NCBI GenBank assembly: GCA_021793215.1 | Contig: JAJYTE010000015.1 | Coordinates: 1 to 53,903, forward strand | Direction: 5' to 3' | DNA length: 53,903 nt | Origin: Bacillota bacterium | Lineage (GTDB): Bacteria; Bacillota; Sulfobacillia; JAJZYS01; JAJYTV01 | Shown here: positions 1-8,914 of the stretch, one piece after another | Layout: each line of letters starts with the position of its first letter | Position numbering within the stretch: the first letter of the stretch is position 1 | Translations under genes and position numbers: made by a program | Notes under the pieces: model-generated | What the model was told of the DNA's origin: nothing | What the model saw: only the letters and a program-made list of their open reading frames with translations | Databases searched by the model: none

Positions 1-66
1 GTGGTGATGAACCTCCTGGTGGATATCGCCTACGCCTTCATCGATCCACGGGTCAGCTACTCCTAG
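1..66 (+). CDS. Peptide-type ABC transporter permease, C-terminal end
   Basis: Only the last 21 codons are in the window; the reading frame is open to the left edge and stops at TAG (64-66). The encoded tail (NLLVDIAYAFIDPRVSYS) matches the conserved ending of DppB/OppB-type inner-membrane permeases, where the last membrane helix is followed by a short Asp-Pro-Arg cytoplasmic tail. These permeases form the channel of oligopeptide or nickel importers. The solute-binding lipoprotein starting at 289 on the same strand is its natural partner. The substrate cannot be told from this fragment. Confidence 0.8.
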   Translation: MVMNLLVDIAYAFIDPRVSYS

Positions 67-85
67 GACACGCAAGCGTGTGAAG

Positions 86-116
86 GCGCCCGGCGCAACG
101 CCGGGCGCTTTCGTCT
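86..116 (+). terminator. Rho-independent terminator after the permease gene
   Basis: A perfect 9-bp GC stem (86-94 with 100-108) with a 5-base loop is followed by a short T-rich stretch (TTTCGTCT). It lies 20 bases after the permease stop and probably separates permease transcripts from the downstream binding-protein gene, or sets their ratio. Confidence 0.75.
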
Positions 117-127
117 ACCCCTTCCCT

Positions 128-140
128 CCCCCCCCCCCCC
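128..140. repeat. Homopolymer tract of 13 cytosines
   Basis: Thirteen consecutive C residues lie between the permease terminator and the binding-protein gene. The rest of the 67-288 interval holds a GC-rich partial inverted repeat (TGCCGCGG near 171 and CCGCGGCA near 190) but no convincing promoter hexamers. Tracts of this length are prone to slippage in the cell and to base-calling errors. Confidence 0.9.
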
Positions 141-288
141 GCAAGGAAACGGTGCTTTCTGGATGGGACGTGCCGCGGCAGGACTTGCCCCGCGGCAGGC
201 GTAAACTACGATGGATGCTGGGACACATCGCACACCCATGGCGACGCAAGCCGCGCATCGCGAGGTCGATGCACTAGGAGGACAACAA

Positions 289-1947
289 TTGCGCACCCGC
301 TCCATTCGCACCTTGACGGGCGTCCTGGGTGCCGTCTGCATCGCCACGCTCGTCGCCGGCTGCTCAGCGTCACCCACACCTCCCTCGATCCCGACCGCGC
401 TGCGCCTCGCGCAAGCGAATCCCGTTCCGACGCTCGACCCGGCCAACTGGTACGACAACGTCTCGCAGGGCTACATGCACGCGATCTACGACACGCTGGT
501 GCAGTACGGGCCGAACGACGCGACGATCGAGCCTGACCTCGCCACCGGCTGGAAGATCTCGAACGGCGGCAAGACCTACGTCTTCACGCTGCGCAAGGGA
601 GTCAAGTTCTCGAACGGCGACGCCTTCAACGCGAAGGCGGTGCAGTACAACGTCCAGCGCATGACATCGAAGGCCGCCGCTGCGCCCTACGCCTTCGCCT
701 ACAGCGCCATCCAGGGCTTCTCCGCCTGGAACGCCGGCACGGCGCAGAGCCTCAGCGGCGTGACAGTGCTCGGACCGCGGACTGTGGAGTTCGACCTGAC
801 GGAGCCGGATGGCACCTTCCTGAACGCGCTCGCGATGATGTCCGCCGCGATCGGCGATCCGAAGGTGGAGGCGAAGTACGGGCTGCAGGGGTTCTCGGAC
901 AACGCGGTCGGCACCGGGCCCTACGCGCTGAGCAAGTGGGTTCACGGGCATCAGCTCGTGCTGACCAGGAATCCGCGCTACTGGGGCAAGGAGCCCTCGA
1001 TCAAGACGATCTCCACTACGATCGGGCTGAGCGCGGCGCAGCAGCTGCGCGAGTTCCAGAAGGGTCAACTCGACATGATCGGTACGTGGGGCGGCGCGCT
1101 CGACGCGGCATCCTACCAACGCGTAGAGAAGAGCCGCAAACTGCGCGGGCGCCTGCGTCACGCGCCGGCAGACGCGGTGACGTTCCTGGGCTTCAACGTC
1201 GCGACTCCCCCGTTCGGCAGCTTGGCGGTACGCCAGGCGGTGAACGACATCCTGCAGCGCGACGCTGTCAACGCAGCCCTCACGGGAGGACGGGCGCCAC
1301 TCGACAACGCGGGGCTCCTCTCCCCCGGGATGCCGGGCTACCGCGCGACGGACGCATACCCCTACGCCGTGGACCTGACCACAGCGGCGCAGCTGCTGAA
1401 GTCGGCGGGGATCACTCCGGCCCACCCGGCATCGTTCGAACTGGCGTTCGAGGCCGGCGCTCCGAACGTGCTGAGCGCGATGCAGGTCGTGCAGCAGGAA
1501 CTCGCACCGCTCGGACTGAAGGCGACGCTCAAGCCGGTTCCTTGGAACACGTTCTTCACGAGCGCCGCGAACGCCTCCGAGACCACCTACGGCATGTACC
1601 TGCTCACCTGGTCCGCGGACTACCCGGACCCGCAGGACCTCTTTGACAACCTCTTCGCCGCGAACGGCCCCGCCAACTTCTCCGGGTTCCGCAACGCGCA
1701 GATCGACGACCTCGTCGCGAAGGCGGACGCGCTGCCCACAGCCACCGCCGAAGAGAGCCAGCGCATCGCGGACTACCGTCAGGCGAACCAGATCCTCCTG
1801 CAGCAGGCACCCGCGGTGTTCCTCAACTACGGCTACCAGGATGCGCTCGTACAGACCTGGGTGCATTACGGTTCCCTTGGAGCGCTCGGGCTGGGACCAG
1901 TGTACACCGCCGAGTTCTCCCAGCTGTCGCTAGGTGCCCACAAGTAA
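289..1947 (+). CDS. ABC transporter solute-binding lipoprotein (family 5, peptide/nickel type)
   Basis: This 552-residue protein should capture peptides or a similar solute outside the cell and hand it to the permease encoded just upstream. I chose the TTG at 289 because AGGAGG (276-281) sits 7 bases before it and translation then opens with a lipoprotein signal: basic residues, a hydrophobic stretch and the lipobox VAGC at about residues 22-25. The body has the family hallmarks: an early LDPA motif, a Y-D-T-L segment, EPDLATGW, the VKFSNGD motif and GTGPY near residue 210. The length is usual for DppA/OppA proteins. The ligand is not predictable from the sequence. The amidase at 2555 could act on imported amides or peptides, but that link is only by position. 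Confidence 0.9.
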   Translation: MRTRSIRTLTGVLGAVCIATLVAGCSASPTPPSIPTALRLAQANPVPTLDPANWYDNVSQGYMHAIYDTLVQYGPNDATIEPDLATGWKISNGGKTYVFTLRKGVKFSNGDAFNAKAVQYNVQRMTSKAAAAPYAFAYSAIQGFSAWNAGTAQSLSGVTVLGPRTVEFDLTEPDGTFLNALAMMSAAIGDPKVEAKYGLQGFSDNAVGTGPYALSKWVHGHQLVLTRNPRYWGKEPSIKTISTTIGLSAAQQLREFQKGQLDMIGTWGGALDAASYQRVEKSRKLRGRLRHAPADAVTFLGFNVATPPFGSLAVRQAVNDILQRDAVNAALTGGRAPLDNAGLLSPGMPGYRATDAYPYAVDLTTAAQLLKSAGITPAHPASFELAFEAGAPNVLSAMQVVQQELAPLGLKATLKPVPWNTFFTSAANASETTYGMYLLTWSADYPDPQDLFDNLFAANGPANFSGFRNAQIDDLVAKADALPTATAEESQRIADYRQANQILLQQAPAVFLNYGYQDALVQTWVHYGSLGALGLGPVYTAEFSQLSLGAHK

Positions 1948-2018
1948 GGTTCGATGCTCCGGTCGCCGCGGCGATTGACGTCCTACGTCGGACAAGCCAT
2001 ATTTTGAGGCAGCGAGAA

Positions 2019-2042
2019 GGCGGTGCGCCGAAGCGCACCGCC
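2019..2042 (+). terminator. Hairpin after the binding-protein gene (weak terminator candidate)
   Basis: A perfect 10-bp stem (2019-2028 with 2033-2042) closes on a CGAA tetraloop and is followed by GTTCTGTG, only weakly T-rich. It lies between the binding-protein gene and the DUF1003 gene. Because it covers the GTG at 2023, it argues against that codon as the start of the next gene. Confidence 0.5.
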
Positions 2043-2079
2043 GTTCTGTGCCAAAGAGACTACTGGGGAGTTGAGGCGC

Positions 2080-2544
2080 GTGCAGTTCCCCGCTCGTTTC
2101 CAGCATCAGCACGCTCCGGTGCGCAATGTGAATCAGGTCTTCGAGGACCAGCGAAGCACCGGAGACCGTATCGCGGACCGCTTCGCTTCGGTCATGGGCT
2201 CCTGGTCCTTCATCATCATCCAGAGCTGCCTGCTGATCATCTGGGTGACGCTGAACATCACCGCCTGGGTTCTGCACTGGGATCCGTACCCGTTCATCCT
2301 ACTGAACCTCGCGCTCTCGTTCCAGGCGGCGTACGCCGCCCCGATCATCATGATGTCGCAGAACCGGCAGGCGACCAAGGACCGCATCGAGGCGCACCTC
2401 GACTACGAGGTGAACCAGAAGGCCGAGGAAGAGGTTCGGGTCATCCTCCAGCACCTCGAGGCGCAGAATGACGCGATCCTCGAGATCCTTCGGCGTCTGG
2501 AGCACCTGGAAACGGCGGCGGCTGGCGGAGCTTCCCCGGCGTAG
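2080..2544 (+). CDS. DUF1003 family membrane protein
   Basis: The 154-residue product belongs to DUF1003, small membrane proteins of unknown function. Recognisable features are the GDRIADRFA motif at about residues 28-36, a first membrane segment (about 42-64), the WDPYPFILLNL motif leading into the second (about 68-90), then IIMMSQNRQ and a charged, probably coiled-coil tail (about 100-140). GTG at 2080 is preferred: GGGGAG lies 9 bases upstream, whereas the earlier GTG at 2023 falls inside a 10-bp hairpin. TTG at 2071 is a further option. No functional partner is evident. Confidence 0.85.
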   Translation: MQFPARFQHQHAPVRNVNQVFEDQRSTGDRIADRFASVMGSWSFIIIQSCLLIIWVTLNITAWVLHWDPYPFILLNLALSFQAAYAAPIIMMSQNRQATKDRIEAHLDYEVNQKAEEEVRVILQHLEAQNDAILEILRRLEHLETAAAGGASPA

Positions 2545-2554
2545 GCTGCCCCGC

Positions 2555-3976
2555 TCAGCGCGCGGCTGCGGGCGGCCTGCGCGCCGCCGTGTGCTGCTCG
2601 AAGGCGTATGCCAGTTCGAGGAGTCTCGCCTCGGAGTACGCGGTCCCCGTCAGGGTGAGTCCGACTGGCTCCCCCTCCTCGGTGTAGCCGCCCGGAACGC
2701 AGACGGAAGGGTAGCCTGCCCGCGCCGCGATGTCCGCACCGTAGCTCGACGGGAAGGCCAGGGCAGCCAAGTTGTCACGCGCGAGTGTCGCGTCGATCCC
2801 CTCCGCGCGCGACCAGCGAAGGTCGTTGCGCCGGGCGCGCAGGTAGTCCGGCTCCGTGAGGGTGCCGCTCGTCGCCTCCGCGGCGAGGAGCAGGGACTGT
2901 CCGTAGCGCAGCATCTGGCGGCGGTGGCGGTCGTTGAACGCGATCAGGTCGCGCATGGTGCGGATCCCGAGTTCCGGCCGCACGGTGCGCAGGTAGGCGT
3001 TGAGATCGCTCTTGAACTCGTGGACCAGCACGTCGAAAGTCCACTGGGCCTGGGCGGTCGGGATCTCGGCGGGGTCGACGACCGTCGCGCCCGCAGAGCG
3101 CAGGGCGTCGAGCGCACGTTCGAAGATAGCCAGCTCGGCGGGCGGGAGGTCCTCAAGGAAGCCCTTGCGCGGCACGCCGATCCGCACGCCGCGCAGTGCG
3201 GCGGGATCAAACTGCGGCGCCGCAAGCGTCTGCCCTGACCAAGTGGCGGGATCGCGGCGGTCCCTCCCCGCGATCGCCCAAAGCAAAGTGGCGGCGTCCG
3301 CGACGCTGCGCGCCATCGGACCCGCCGTGTCCTGACTGTGGGCGATCGGCACGATCCCTGCCCTGCTCACGAGCCCGATCGTCGGCTTCACGCCGACGAC
3401 TGCGTTCTGACTCGCGGGGTTGAGGATCGAGCCCGACGTCTCCGTGCCGATCGCGAGCATCGTGAGATTGGCGGACACCGCTACGCCGGAGCCGGCGGAC
3501 GACCCGCCCGGGTCGAACGGACCGTAGGCGTTGCGCACCTGTCCGACGCGCGAGCTATACCCGGAAGGCATGCCTTCGGTCATGAAGTTCGCCCACTCGG
3601 TCATCGACGCCTTGCCGAGGATGACGGCGCCAGCGCGGCGCAACTGCGCGGCGACCTGGCTGTCGCGCCGCGCGACATGCTCCGCGATGGCGAGCGATCC
3701 CGCGCTCGTGTGCAGGTGGTCCGCCGTGTCGATGTTGTCCTTCAGCAGCACGGGGATGCCGTGCAACGGACCGCGCACCCTCCCCTCCCGGCGCGCGCGG
3801 TCGAGGGCGGCGGCGATGGCCGGGGCGTCGGGGTTCACCTCGCAGACGGCCCGTAGATCCGGACGCGAAGCGACCTGATCCAGGTACTGAAAGACGAGTT
3901 CCTCGGCGGTCAGCGCACCGGACGCGAACATCTGCTGAACTTGGCTGAGGTTGGCTTCTTCGAGCCATTCGGACAT
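2555..3976 (-). CDS. Amidase-signature family hydrolase
   Basis: This 473-residue enzyme should hydrolyse a carboxylic amide to acid and ammonia. The Ser-cisSer-Lys triad of amidase-signature enzymes is visible: Lys79 in LLKDNID, Ser159/Ser160 in GGSSAGSG, and the nucleophile Ser183 in ETSGS. The PMARSVADA motif follows. ATG at 3976 is chosen because GAGGAGGT lies 7 bases upstream; a longer frame to 4126 has no such site. The absence of glutamyl-tRNA amidotransferase partners (gatC, gatB) argues against GatA. It could be a peptide amidase or a catabolic amidase; the substrate is unknown. The 172 bases upstream, between it and the diguanylate cyclase gene, hold nothing I can identify. Confidence 0.85.
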   Translation of the reverse strand: MSEWLEEANLSQVQQMFASGALTAEELVFQYLDQVASRPDLRAVCEVNPDAPAIAAALDRARREGRVRGPLHGIPVLLKDNIDTADHLHTSAGSLAIAEHVARRDSQVAAQLRRAGAVILGKASMTEWANFMTEGMPSGYSSRVGQVRNAYGPFDPGGSSAGSGVAVSANLTMLAIGTETSGSILNPASQNAVVGVKPTIGLVSRAGIVPIAHSQDTAGPMARSVADAATLLWAIAGRDRRDPATWSGQTLAAPQFDPAALRGVRIGVPRKGFLEDLPPAELAIFERALDALRSAGATVVDPAEIPTAQAQWTFDVLVHEFKSDLNAYLRTVRPELGIRTMRDLIAFNDRHRRQMLRYGQSLLLAAEATSGTLTEPDYLRARRNDLRWSRAEGIDATLARDNLAALAFPSSYGADIAARAGYPSVCVPGGYTEEGEPVGLTLTGTAYSEARLLELAYAFEQHTAARRPPAAAR

Positions 3977-4148
3977 GGGTAGTACCTCCTCGAGTGCCAC
4001 GGAGCCGTGCCCAAGCAATGCGCCGAACCGCGAGCACATACCTGCCGGCCATGTGGTGGTACCGTGTGCCAGGGCGGTCTTACCGCCGCGCGACACGGCT
4101 GAAACGACTGCCCGGGCTGCCGGCATCCACGGTGCTGCCTGAGGTTCG

Positions 4149-6449
4149 CTAGATGACCGCCTCGCGTGGCGGCGCCACAGGAAGCTTGGCTCGCTTCGCC
4201 TCGAAGACGCGATCGTCTGCGACCTTGAGCAGGGCCTGCAGGGTGTCGGCGTCCTGGGGCGCGCTCGCGACGCCGAGGTTTGCGCTCACGGCGAGGTGCG
4301 CGCCCTCCGCGTCGAGGGTCTGGGCGGAGAGGATTGCCTTGAAGTAGCGCTCCGCTGCCGCTTGGGCTCCAGGTAGGTCAGCATGCGACAGGATGACCGC
4401 GAACTCGTCGCCGCCCCATCGGAACAGGGTGTCGCCATCGCGGCGAACACCCTCCATCGCCCGTGCGATCGCAACCAGCGCGTCGTCGCCCGCCTGGTGG
4501 CCGTGGCAGTCATTGACCGACTTGAAGCCCAGGAGGTCGATGATCACCAGCGAGAGCGGGTGGCGGTAGCGGACGTGCGCCTGCCACTCCTCGGCGAGGC
4601 GCTCGTCGAAGGAGCGCCGGTTGCCGAGTCCGGTGAGCGCGTCCGTTCGCGCCACGCGTTCGAGCGTCCGGCGGTGGTTGAGGTGCGTGAGAAGTACGGA
4701 GAACTGCATGCCGAAGGTCTCGGCGAGCGAAACGGATTCCAGCGGGAAGGCGTCCTCCTGCGTCATGCTGTCGAGGCTTAGGACGCCGACGAGCCGCTGG
4801 TCGTGGACAAGCGGAACGCAAAGGCTGCAGAGGAGCCCGGACGACGCACCGAGCGCCTCCGCCGAGATCAGGTGGGGCGCGCCGTGGAGGAACTGCGCGG
4901 GGTCCCCCCCGTACCAGCGTCGGGCGGCCGCCTCCGACGACAGGGTCCAGTGGGGCGCACCGGTGTCCCCGTAGCCGAGGTGTGCCGCAAGCTGCAGGGT
5001 CTCTCCGTCGACGATGAGCAGTGAGGCCGCGTCGGTACCCGGGATAAGGTGCAGCGCCGTTGCGAGCGCGAGGTCCGGCAGGCGTGCGGCGTCGCCCACG
5101 GACCCCAGCCCGTGCAGGGCATCGAGCAGGTTCGCGAGGCGCGTCGTCATCCAGGACTGCTGGAGCGCTTCGCTCAGCCGTTCGCTGGCCCGAAGCGCGG
5201 TACGCCGTTGCGCCGCTGCGAAGGACGCAGGCTGGCTGTAGTAGAGGAGTTCCAAGATGGCGTGCAGATGGCCCTCCGCGGTGCGCATCGGCACGAGCGC
5301 GTAGGACTGCAGGCCGTGCGCGAGCTGCTCGGCGGTGGTGTACGGCGACTGCGTGCTGTCGGAGACGAAGATGGGCTCCGACGGCACGTTCTGCGGCAGT
5401 AGCGCGCCCGACGACGGGGCCTCGTCCTCCGCGACGGCCGCGAGCATCCGCAGGTCACGGCCGCTCGGCTGCCAGACCCTGCCGGCGTCGGCCCCTAGGC
5501 GCGGCAGGAGAATGGTCAAGGCGCGTCGCGCCAACGACTCCGGCGGGCCGGCATCCGCCAGCTGCCTAGAGAAGTCCAGGAGGAAGTCCTGAACGTGCGC
5601 TGTCTCGTGGGCGCTGCGCAGGCGTTCGACACGCTCGATCGCGCTGCCCACCGCCTGCGCGAGCGCCTGCAGAGTGGCGATTTCCTCCGCGCCGAACAGT
5701 CCGGCCGTGGCGCGCTCCAGGTTCAGCACGGCCACGGGCTCGCTCCCGGTGAAGATGGGCAGGGCGAGTTCGCTGTGGATCCGCCCGAGGCCCGGGCCCT
5801 CGTAGAAATCCGGATCGTCGGCGACGTTGGGGACATGCTGCATCTCCGCCTGCAGGAAGGCGCGGCCGGTGATCGAGCGCATCGGCAGGCGGATGTCCGG
5901 AGGCGGCGTCCAGCCGAACGAAGCGAGCACGGTGAGATGGGTCCTGTCGGGGCTTGGCACGAGCACGTCGGCGTGCGTGAAGCCCAGGATTTCCGCCAGC
6001 AGCCGCGGCAGTTCGAGGTAGATGGCCCGGGTGGAGTCGAGTTCCGGCAGGCGCATCATCGCGACGGATAGCAGTTGGGCGCGTCTCGCGGAGCGTTCGG
6101 ACGCGCTGCGCGACTCACGAAGGCGGTGTCCGGCGTACCCGCCGGATAGCCCGGCGATCAGCGGTGTCAGCAGGATGAGGAAGCCTGTCCAACTGAATCC
6201 CGGATGGACCCGGACCATCTCGGCCAGGATCGCGATCACGGCGAAGGCGACACTGACTCGCCGCCCGGATTCGATGCCGATGCCCATCACGATCAGGCTT
6301 ACGAGCGGCAGGTAGACGACTGGCCCCAGCGGCAGCGCCGTGAGCGCCAGGATGAGCAGGCAAACCAAAAGCAGGTCGACGCGAAACGTCGACCAGATTG
6401 TGCGCCAGCGGGCTCGTCCCCCGCCTCCCAAAGCGGTGCGCGCCGGCAC
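4149..6449 (-). CDS. Membrane-bound GAF-domain diguanylate cyclase (GGDEF)
   Basis: The 766-residue protein starts with about four hydrophobic segments (residues 23-106), followed by several GAF-like sensor regions (about 130-600) and a C-terminal GGDEF domain (about 610-755). It should make cyclic di-GMP from two GTP at the membrane in response to a signal bound by the GAF modules. The active-site motif WGGDEF is intact, and RDGD five residues before it matches the RxxD product-inhibition site. The usual D-x-D-x-F-K motif reads DLLGFK, so the second Asp is Leu while the metal-binding first Asp is kept. GTG at 6449 follows a GGGGGG stretch; the longer frame to 7169 overlaps the thioesterase gene and was rejected. 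Confidence 0.85.
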   Translation of the reverse strand: MPARTALGGGGRARWRTIWSTFRVDLLLVCLLILALTALPLGPVVYLPLVSLIVMGIGIESGRRVSVAFAVIAILAEMVRVHPGFSWTGFLILLTPLIAGLSGGYAGHRLRESRSASERSARRAQLLSVAMMRLPELDSTRAIYLELPRLLAEILGFTHADVLVPSPDRTHLTVLASFGWTPPPDIRLPMRSITGRAFLQAEMQHVPNVADDPDFYEGPGLGRIHSELALPIFTGSEPVAVLNLERATAGLFGAEEIATLQALAQAVGSAIERVERLRSAHETAHVQDFLLDFSRQLADAGPPESLARRALTILLPRLGADAGRVWQPSGRDLRMLAAVAEDEAPSSGALLPQNVPSEPIFVSDSTQSPYTTAEQLAHGLQSYALVPMRTAEGHLHAILELLYYSQPASFAAAQRRTALRASERLSEALQQSWMTTRLANLLDALHGLGSVGDAARLPDLALATALHLIPGTDAASLLIVDGETLQLAAHLGYGDTGAPHWTLSSEAAARRWYGGDPAQFLHGAPHLISAEALGASSGLLCSLCVPLVHDQRLVGVLSLDSMTQEDAFPLESVSLAETFGMQFSVLLTHLNHRRTLERVARTDALTGLGNRRSFDERLAEEWQAHVRYRHPLSLVIIDLLGFKSVNDCHGHQAGDDALVAIARAMEGVRRDGDTLFRWGGDEFAVILSHADLPGAQAAAERYFKAILSAQTLDAEGAHLAVSANLGVASAPQDADTLQALLKVADDRVFEAKRAKLPVAPPREAVI

Positions 6450-6632
6450 CGACAGACCCCCCACGAGGTGCGCGAGGCCATGACGAACAGGCAGCGCGCA
6501 ATAGATTGGATGGGGTTTCCCCAGTCTGCCGCCGGATTCCTCCAAGGCGGCTGAGTTTTCCAGCGAACTGGGAGGGCTTGGCGTGTCCCAGCGTCGAATG
6601 CAAGCGTCACAGCGGTACGAGGAGGCGTGTCC

Positions 6633-7061
6633 TTGGGAACGGAGTGGACCATCACGCTGCGGGTGCGTTACGGGGAAGTCGATCGGATGGGCATCGCCTA
6701 CTACGCCAACTACCTCGACTGGTTCACGGAAGGGCGGACAGAGCTTCTTCGGCGGGCGGGAGTCGCGTACCGGGAAGTCGAGGAGCTGGGGCTGCTGTTG
6801 CCTGTGCTGAGCACAGCCTGCCGCTACCACCGACCTTGCGGCTACGACGAGGAGATCGAGCTCACGACCGCTGCGCGCATCTCCCCGACGCGACTGCGCT
6901 GCGACTACCGGCTCCAGCGCGCGCAGGATCTGCTCGCCGAGGGATACACGGAGCATGCCTTCGTGCGCGCATCGGACATGCATCCGGTGAATGCCGCACG
7001 TCTGTTCCCGGAGATCTTCGCGAAGTTTCGCCACCTGCCGGCCTATCGGCCGACGAAGTAG
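6633..7061 (+). CDS. Hotdog-fold acyl-CoA thioesterase (YbgC/4HBT family)
   Basis: The 142-residue product should hydrolyse an acyl-CoA thioester in the cytoplasm. The N-terminal motif YGEVDRMGIAYYANYLDWF matches the 4HBT signature, with the catalytic Asp in EVD and the YANYL stretch. TTG at 6633 is preferred: AGGAGG (6620-6625) lies 7 bases upstream, whereas GTG at 6627 is only one base from it. It is transcribed away from the diguanylate cyclase gene across a 183-base region with short hairpins (for example GGGG-TTT-CCCC near 6517) but no clear promoter, and it converges on the molybdate operon. The substrate chain is unknown. Confidence 0.85.
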   Translation: MGTEWTITLRVRYGEVDRMGIAYYANYLDWFTEGRTELLRRAGVAYREVEELGLLLPVLSTACRYHRPCGYDEEIELTTAARISPTRLRCDYRLQRAQDLLAEGYTEHAFVRASDMHPVNAARLFPEIFAKFRHLPAYRPTK

Positions 7062-7096
7062 ACGCGTGCGCTCGTGACGTGAGCAGCGACGACCTG

Positions 7097-8911
7097 CTAC
7101 TGCGCCAGCCAGACGCGCACCGCGCCGGGCGCGATCGCGACGCGGCATGCACTCCCCGGCGGCGGACACTCTGCCTGTGGTGCCGCCTCGAGGTCCAGGT
7201 CGCCGACCCGAAGGAAGCAGCGCTGCACGCCGTTGAGAACGTAGGCGTCGAGCACCACGGCGCCCATGCCTCCCTCCTCGACGAGCTGCACGCCAGCGGG
7301 AGGGATGCTGCAGACGACGTTCGAATTCGCCGGCAGTCCTCTCGTGTCCGCCTCCAGCGAGAGGGGACCCAAGGCGACACGTCCATCGGCGAGCGTGAGA
7401 CCGGAGAAGACGTTGGGGATGCCGAGCAGCGAGGCCGCAAGCGGCGTCGCCGGCTGTGCGAACACCTCTTCCACCAGCCCCCGCTGCACGACGCGCCCTT
7501 GCGAGAGCACCAGCAGGTCGTCCGCGAGGAGGCGTGCCTCCGCGGGGTCATGCGTCACGATGACCGTCGTGATGCCCGCCTCCCGCTGCACGAGGCGCAG
7601 TTCCCGTTGCAGACGCTCTCTTTCGGGGGCGTCGAGGGCGGACAAGGGCTCGTCCAGGACAAGGAGGTGCGGCTGACTCGCCAGCGCGCGCGCGAGCGCG
7701 ACGCGTTGGCGCTGCCCTCCGGAAAGCTCTCGCGGCAAACGGCGCCAGAGCGACGCGATCCCGAGCCGGTCGAGCCAGTGCCAGGCGAGCGACGGGTTGG
7801 CGTCGACCCCGAAGGTGGCCTGCTGCCAGACCGTGAGGTGCGGCAGCAGGCCGTAGTCCTGCGGGACGTAGCCGATCCTGCGTGCCTCTGGCGGAACGTC
7901 CTGCAGGGCACGCTCGCCCAGACGCACGAAGCCGCGTCCGGATCGGTCGAGGCCGGCCAGGAGTCGCAGGGTGAGCGACTTGCCGGATCCCGAGGGTCCT
8001 ACGAGCACGAGACGCCGCCCCTCGCCGGCGTAGCCGACGTGAAGGTCGAAGGTCCCGATGCGCCTCGCCACCTCGAACGCGAGCGATGGGCCGAGGGAAG
8101 GCTGCGGCGTCGGACCTGAACCTAGGCGCTGCGGAGGTCCTGGCGTGCCGGCTCGCGCCGCTCGGTGGGGGCGCAGCCGCGTGAGTACGAGGAACAAGAG
8201 GGCTGCTGCGACCGCTGCGAGCACCGGTGGCAGCGCAGCAGCGAGGCCGGTCGAGCCGAACTCGACGTAGGTGTAGACCGGCAGCGAGTACGGATGGTAC
8301 GCGAGCGTCACCGTCGCGCCGAACTCGCCGAACGCGCGTACCCAGGCCAAGAGCGCCCCGGCTTGAATGCCGGGCCACGCGAGCGGCAGACTGACGCGGC
8401 GAAAGCGCGCCCAAGGCGAGTGCCCCAGGGTCGCCGCCACCGACTCGAGTTCGGGATCGACGGCGGCGAACGCGGAGCGCGCCGCGATGACCAGGAACGG
8501 CGCCGCGACGAAGGTCTGCGCGATCACGATTCCGGCGAAGGAGTCCGTGAGCGAGCCGCCCGTCAGACGTCCGAGCAGCGTGTATGGTCCGACCAGAAAG
8601 AGCAGCAGGATGCCGCTCGCGAGCGGAGGGATGGCGAGCGGCAGCTGTACCACGAGCTCCACGATGCGCAGCCAACGCGCGCCTCCCCGCGCCAGCACGT
8701 AGCCGAGCGGGATGCCGAAGAAGGCGATGAGCGCGGCGGAGACGGTGGCAGCACCGACCGAGACGCCTACAGCCGACCAGAGGCCTGGCTCGTGAAGACC
8801 ACCGCCGGCGCCGGGGCCAGCCGCGAAGAGCAGCGCGATGAACGGCGCGAGGAGGTACGCTGCAAGCAGCGCGCCCAGCCACGGGAGTGGGCTTCTGCGC
8901 ATAGCGCTCAC
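7097..8911 (-). CDS. Fused molybdate/tungstate ABC transporter permease-ATPase (ModB-ModC)
   Basis: One 604-residue chain carries both transporter parts. Residues 1-270 are a permease with five or six membrane segments and the EAA-type loop (AATLGHSPWARFRRVSLPLA). Residues about 285-500 are the ATPase, with Walker A GPSGSGKS, signature LSGGQRQR and Walker B LLVLDEP. The last 90 residues look like a TOBE-type oxyanion-sensing tail. ModB and ModC are usually separate proteins. GTG at 8911 lies 3 bases after the modA stop, so the two are translationally coupled; ATG at 8902 is an alternative start. Context with modA and the regulator indicates uptake of molybdate or tungstate. Confidence 0.9.
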   Translation of the reverse strand: MSAMRRSPLPWLGALLAAYLLAPFIALLFAAGPGAGGGLHEPGLWSAVGVSVGAATVSAALIAFFGIPLGYVLARGGARWLRIVELVVQLPLAIPPLASGILLLFLVGPYTLLGRLTGGSLTDSFAGIVIAQTFVAAPFLVIAARSAFAAVDPELESVAATLGHSPWARFRRVSLPLAWPGIQAGALLAWVRAFGEFGATVTLAYHPYSLPVYTYVEFGSTGLAAALPPVLAAVAAALLFLVLTRLRPHRAARAGTPGPPQRLGSGPTPQPSLGPSLAFEVARRIGTFDLHVGYAGEGRRLVLVGPSGSGKSLTLRLLAGLDRSGRGFVRLGERALQDVPPEARRIGYVPQDYGLLPHLTVWQQATFGVDANPSLAWHWLDRLGIASLWRRLPRELSGGQRQRVALARALASQPHLLVLDEPLSALDAPERERLQRELRLVQREAGITTVIVTHDPAEARLLADDLLVLSQGRVVQRGLVEEVFAQPATPLAASLLGIPNVFSGLTLADGRVALGPLSLEADTRGLPANSNVVCSIPPAGVQLVEEGGMGAVVLDAYVLNGVQRCFLRVGDLDLEAAPQAECPPPGSACRVAIAPGAVRVWLAQ

Positions 8912-8914
8912 GGG

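Noticed and set aside
2555-3976. GatA subunit of Asp/Glu-tRNA amidotransferase
   Set aside because: Same superfamily, but gatC and gatB are absent nearby and the sequence around the Ser motifs fits general amidases better.
6450-6632. Possible c-di-GMP riboswitch in the region between the diguanylate cyclase and thioesterase genes
   Set aside because: Several short hairpins occur, but the conserved core sequences of GEMM-type riboswitches are absent.
6450-7169. N-terminal extension of the diguanylate cyclase gene
   Set aside because: The 240 extra residues overlap the thioesterase gene antisense and lack any domain; GTG at 6449 precedes the membrane helices.
6398-8119. 573-residue open frame on the plus strand
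   Set aside because: It runs through the thioesterase gene and antisense to the ATPase part of ModBC; no recognisable domain.
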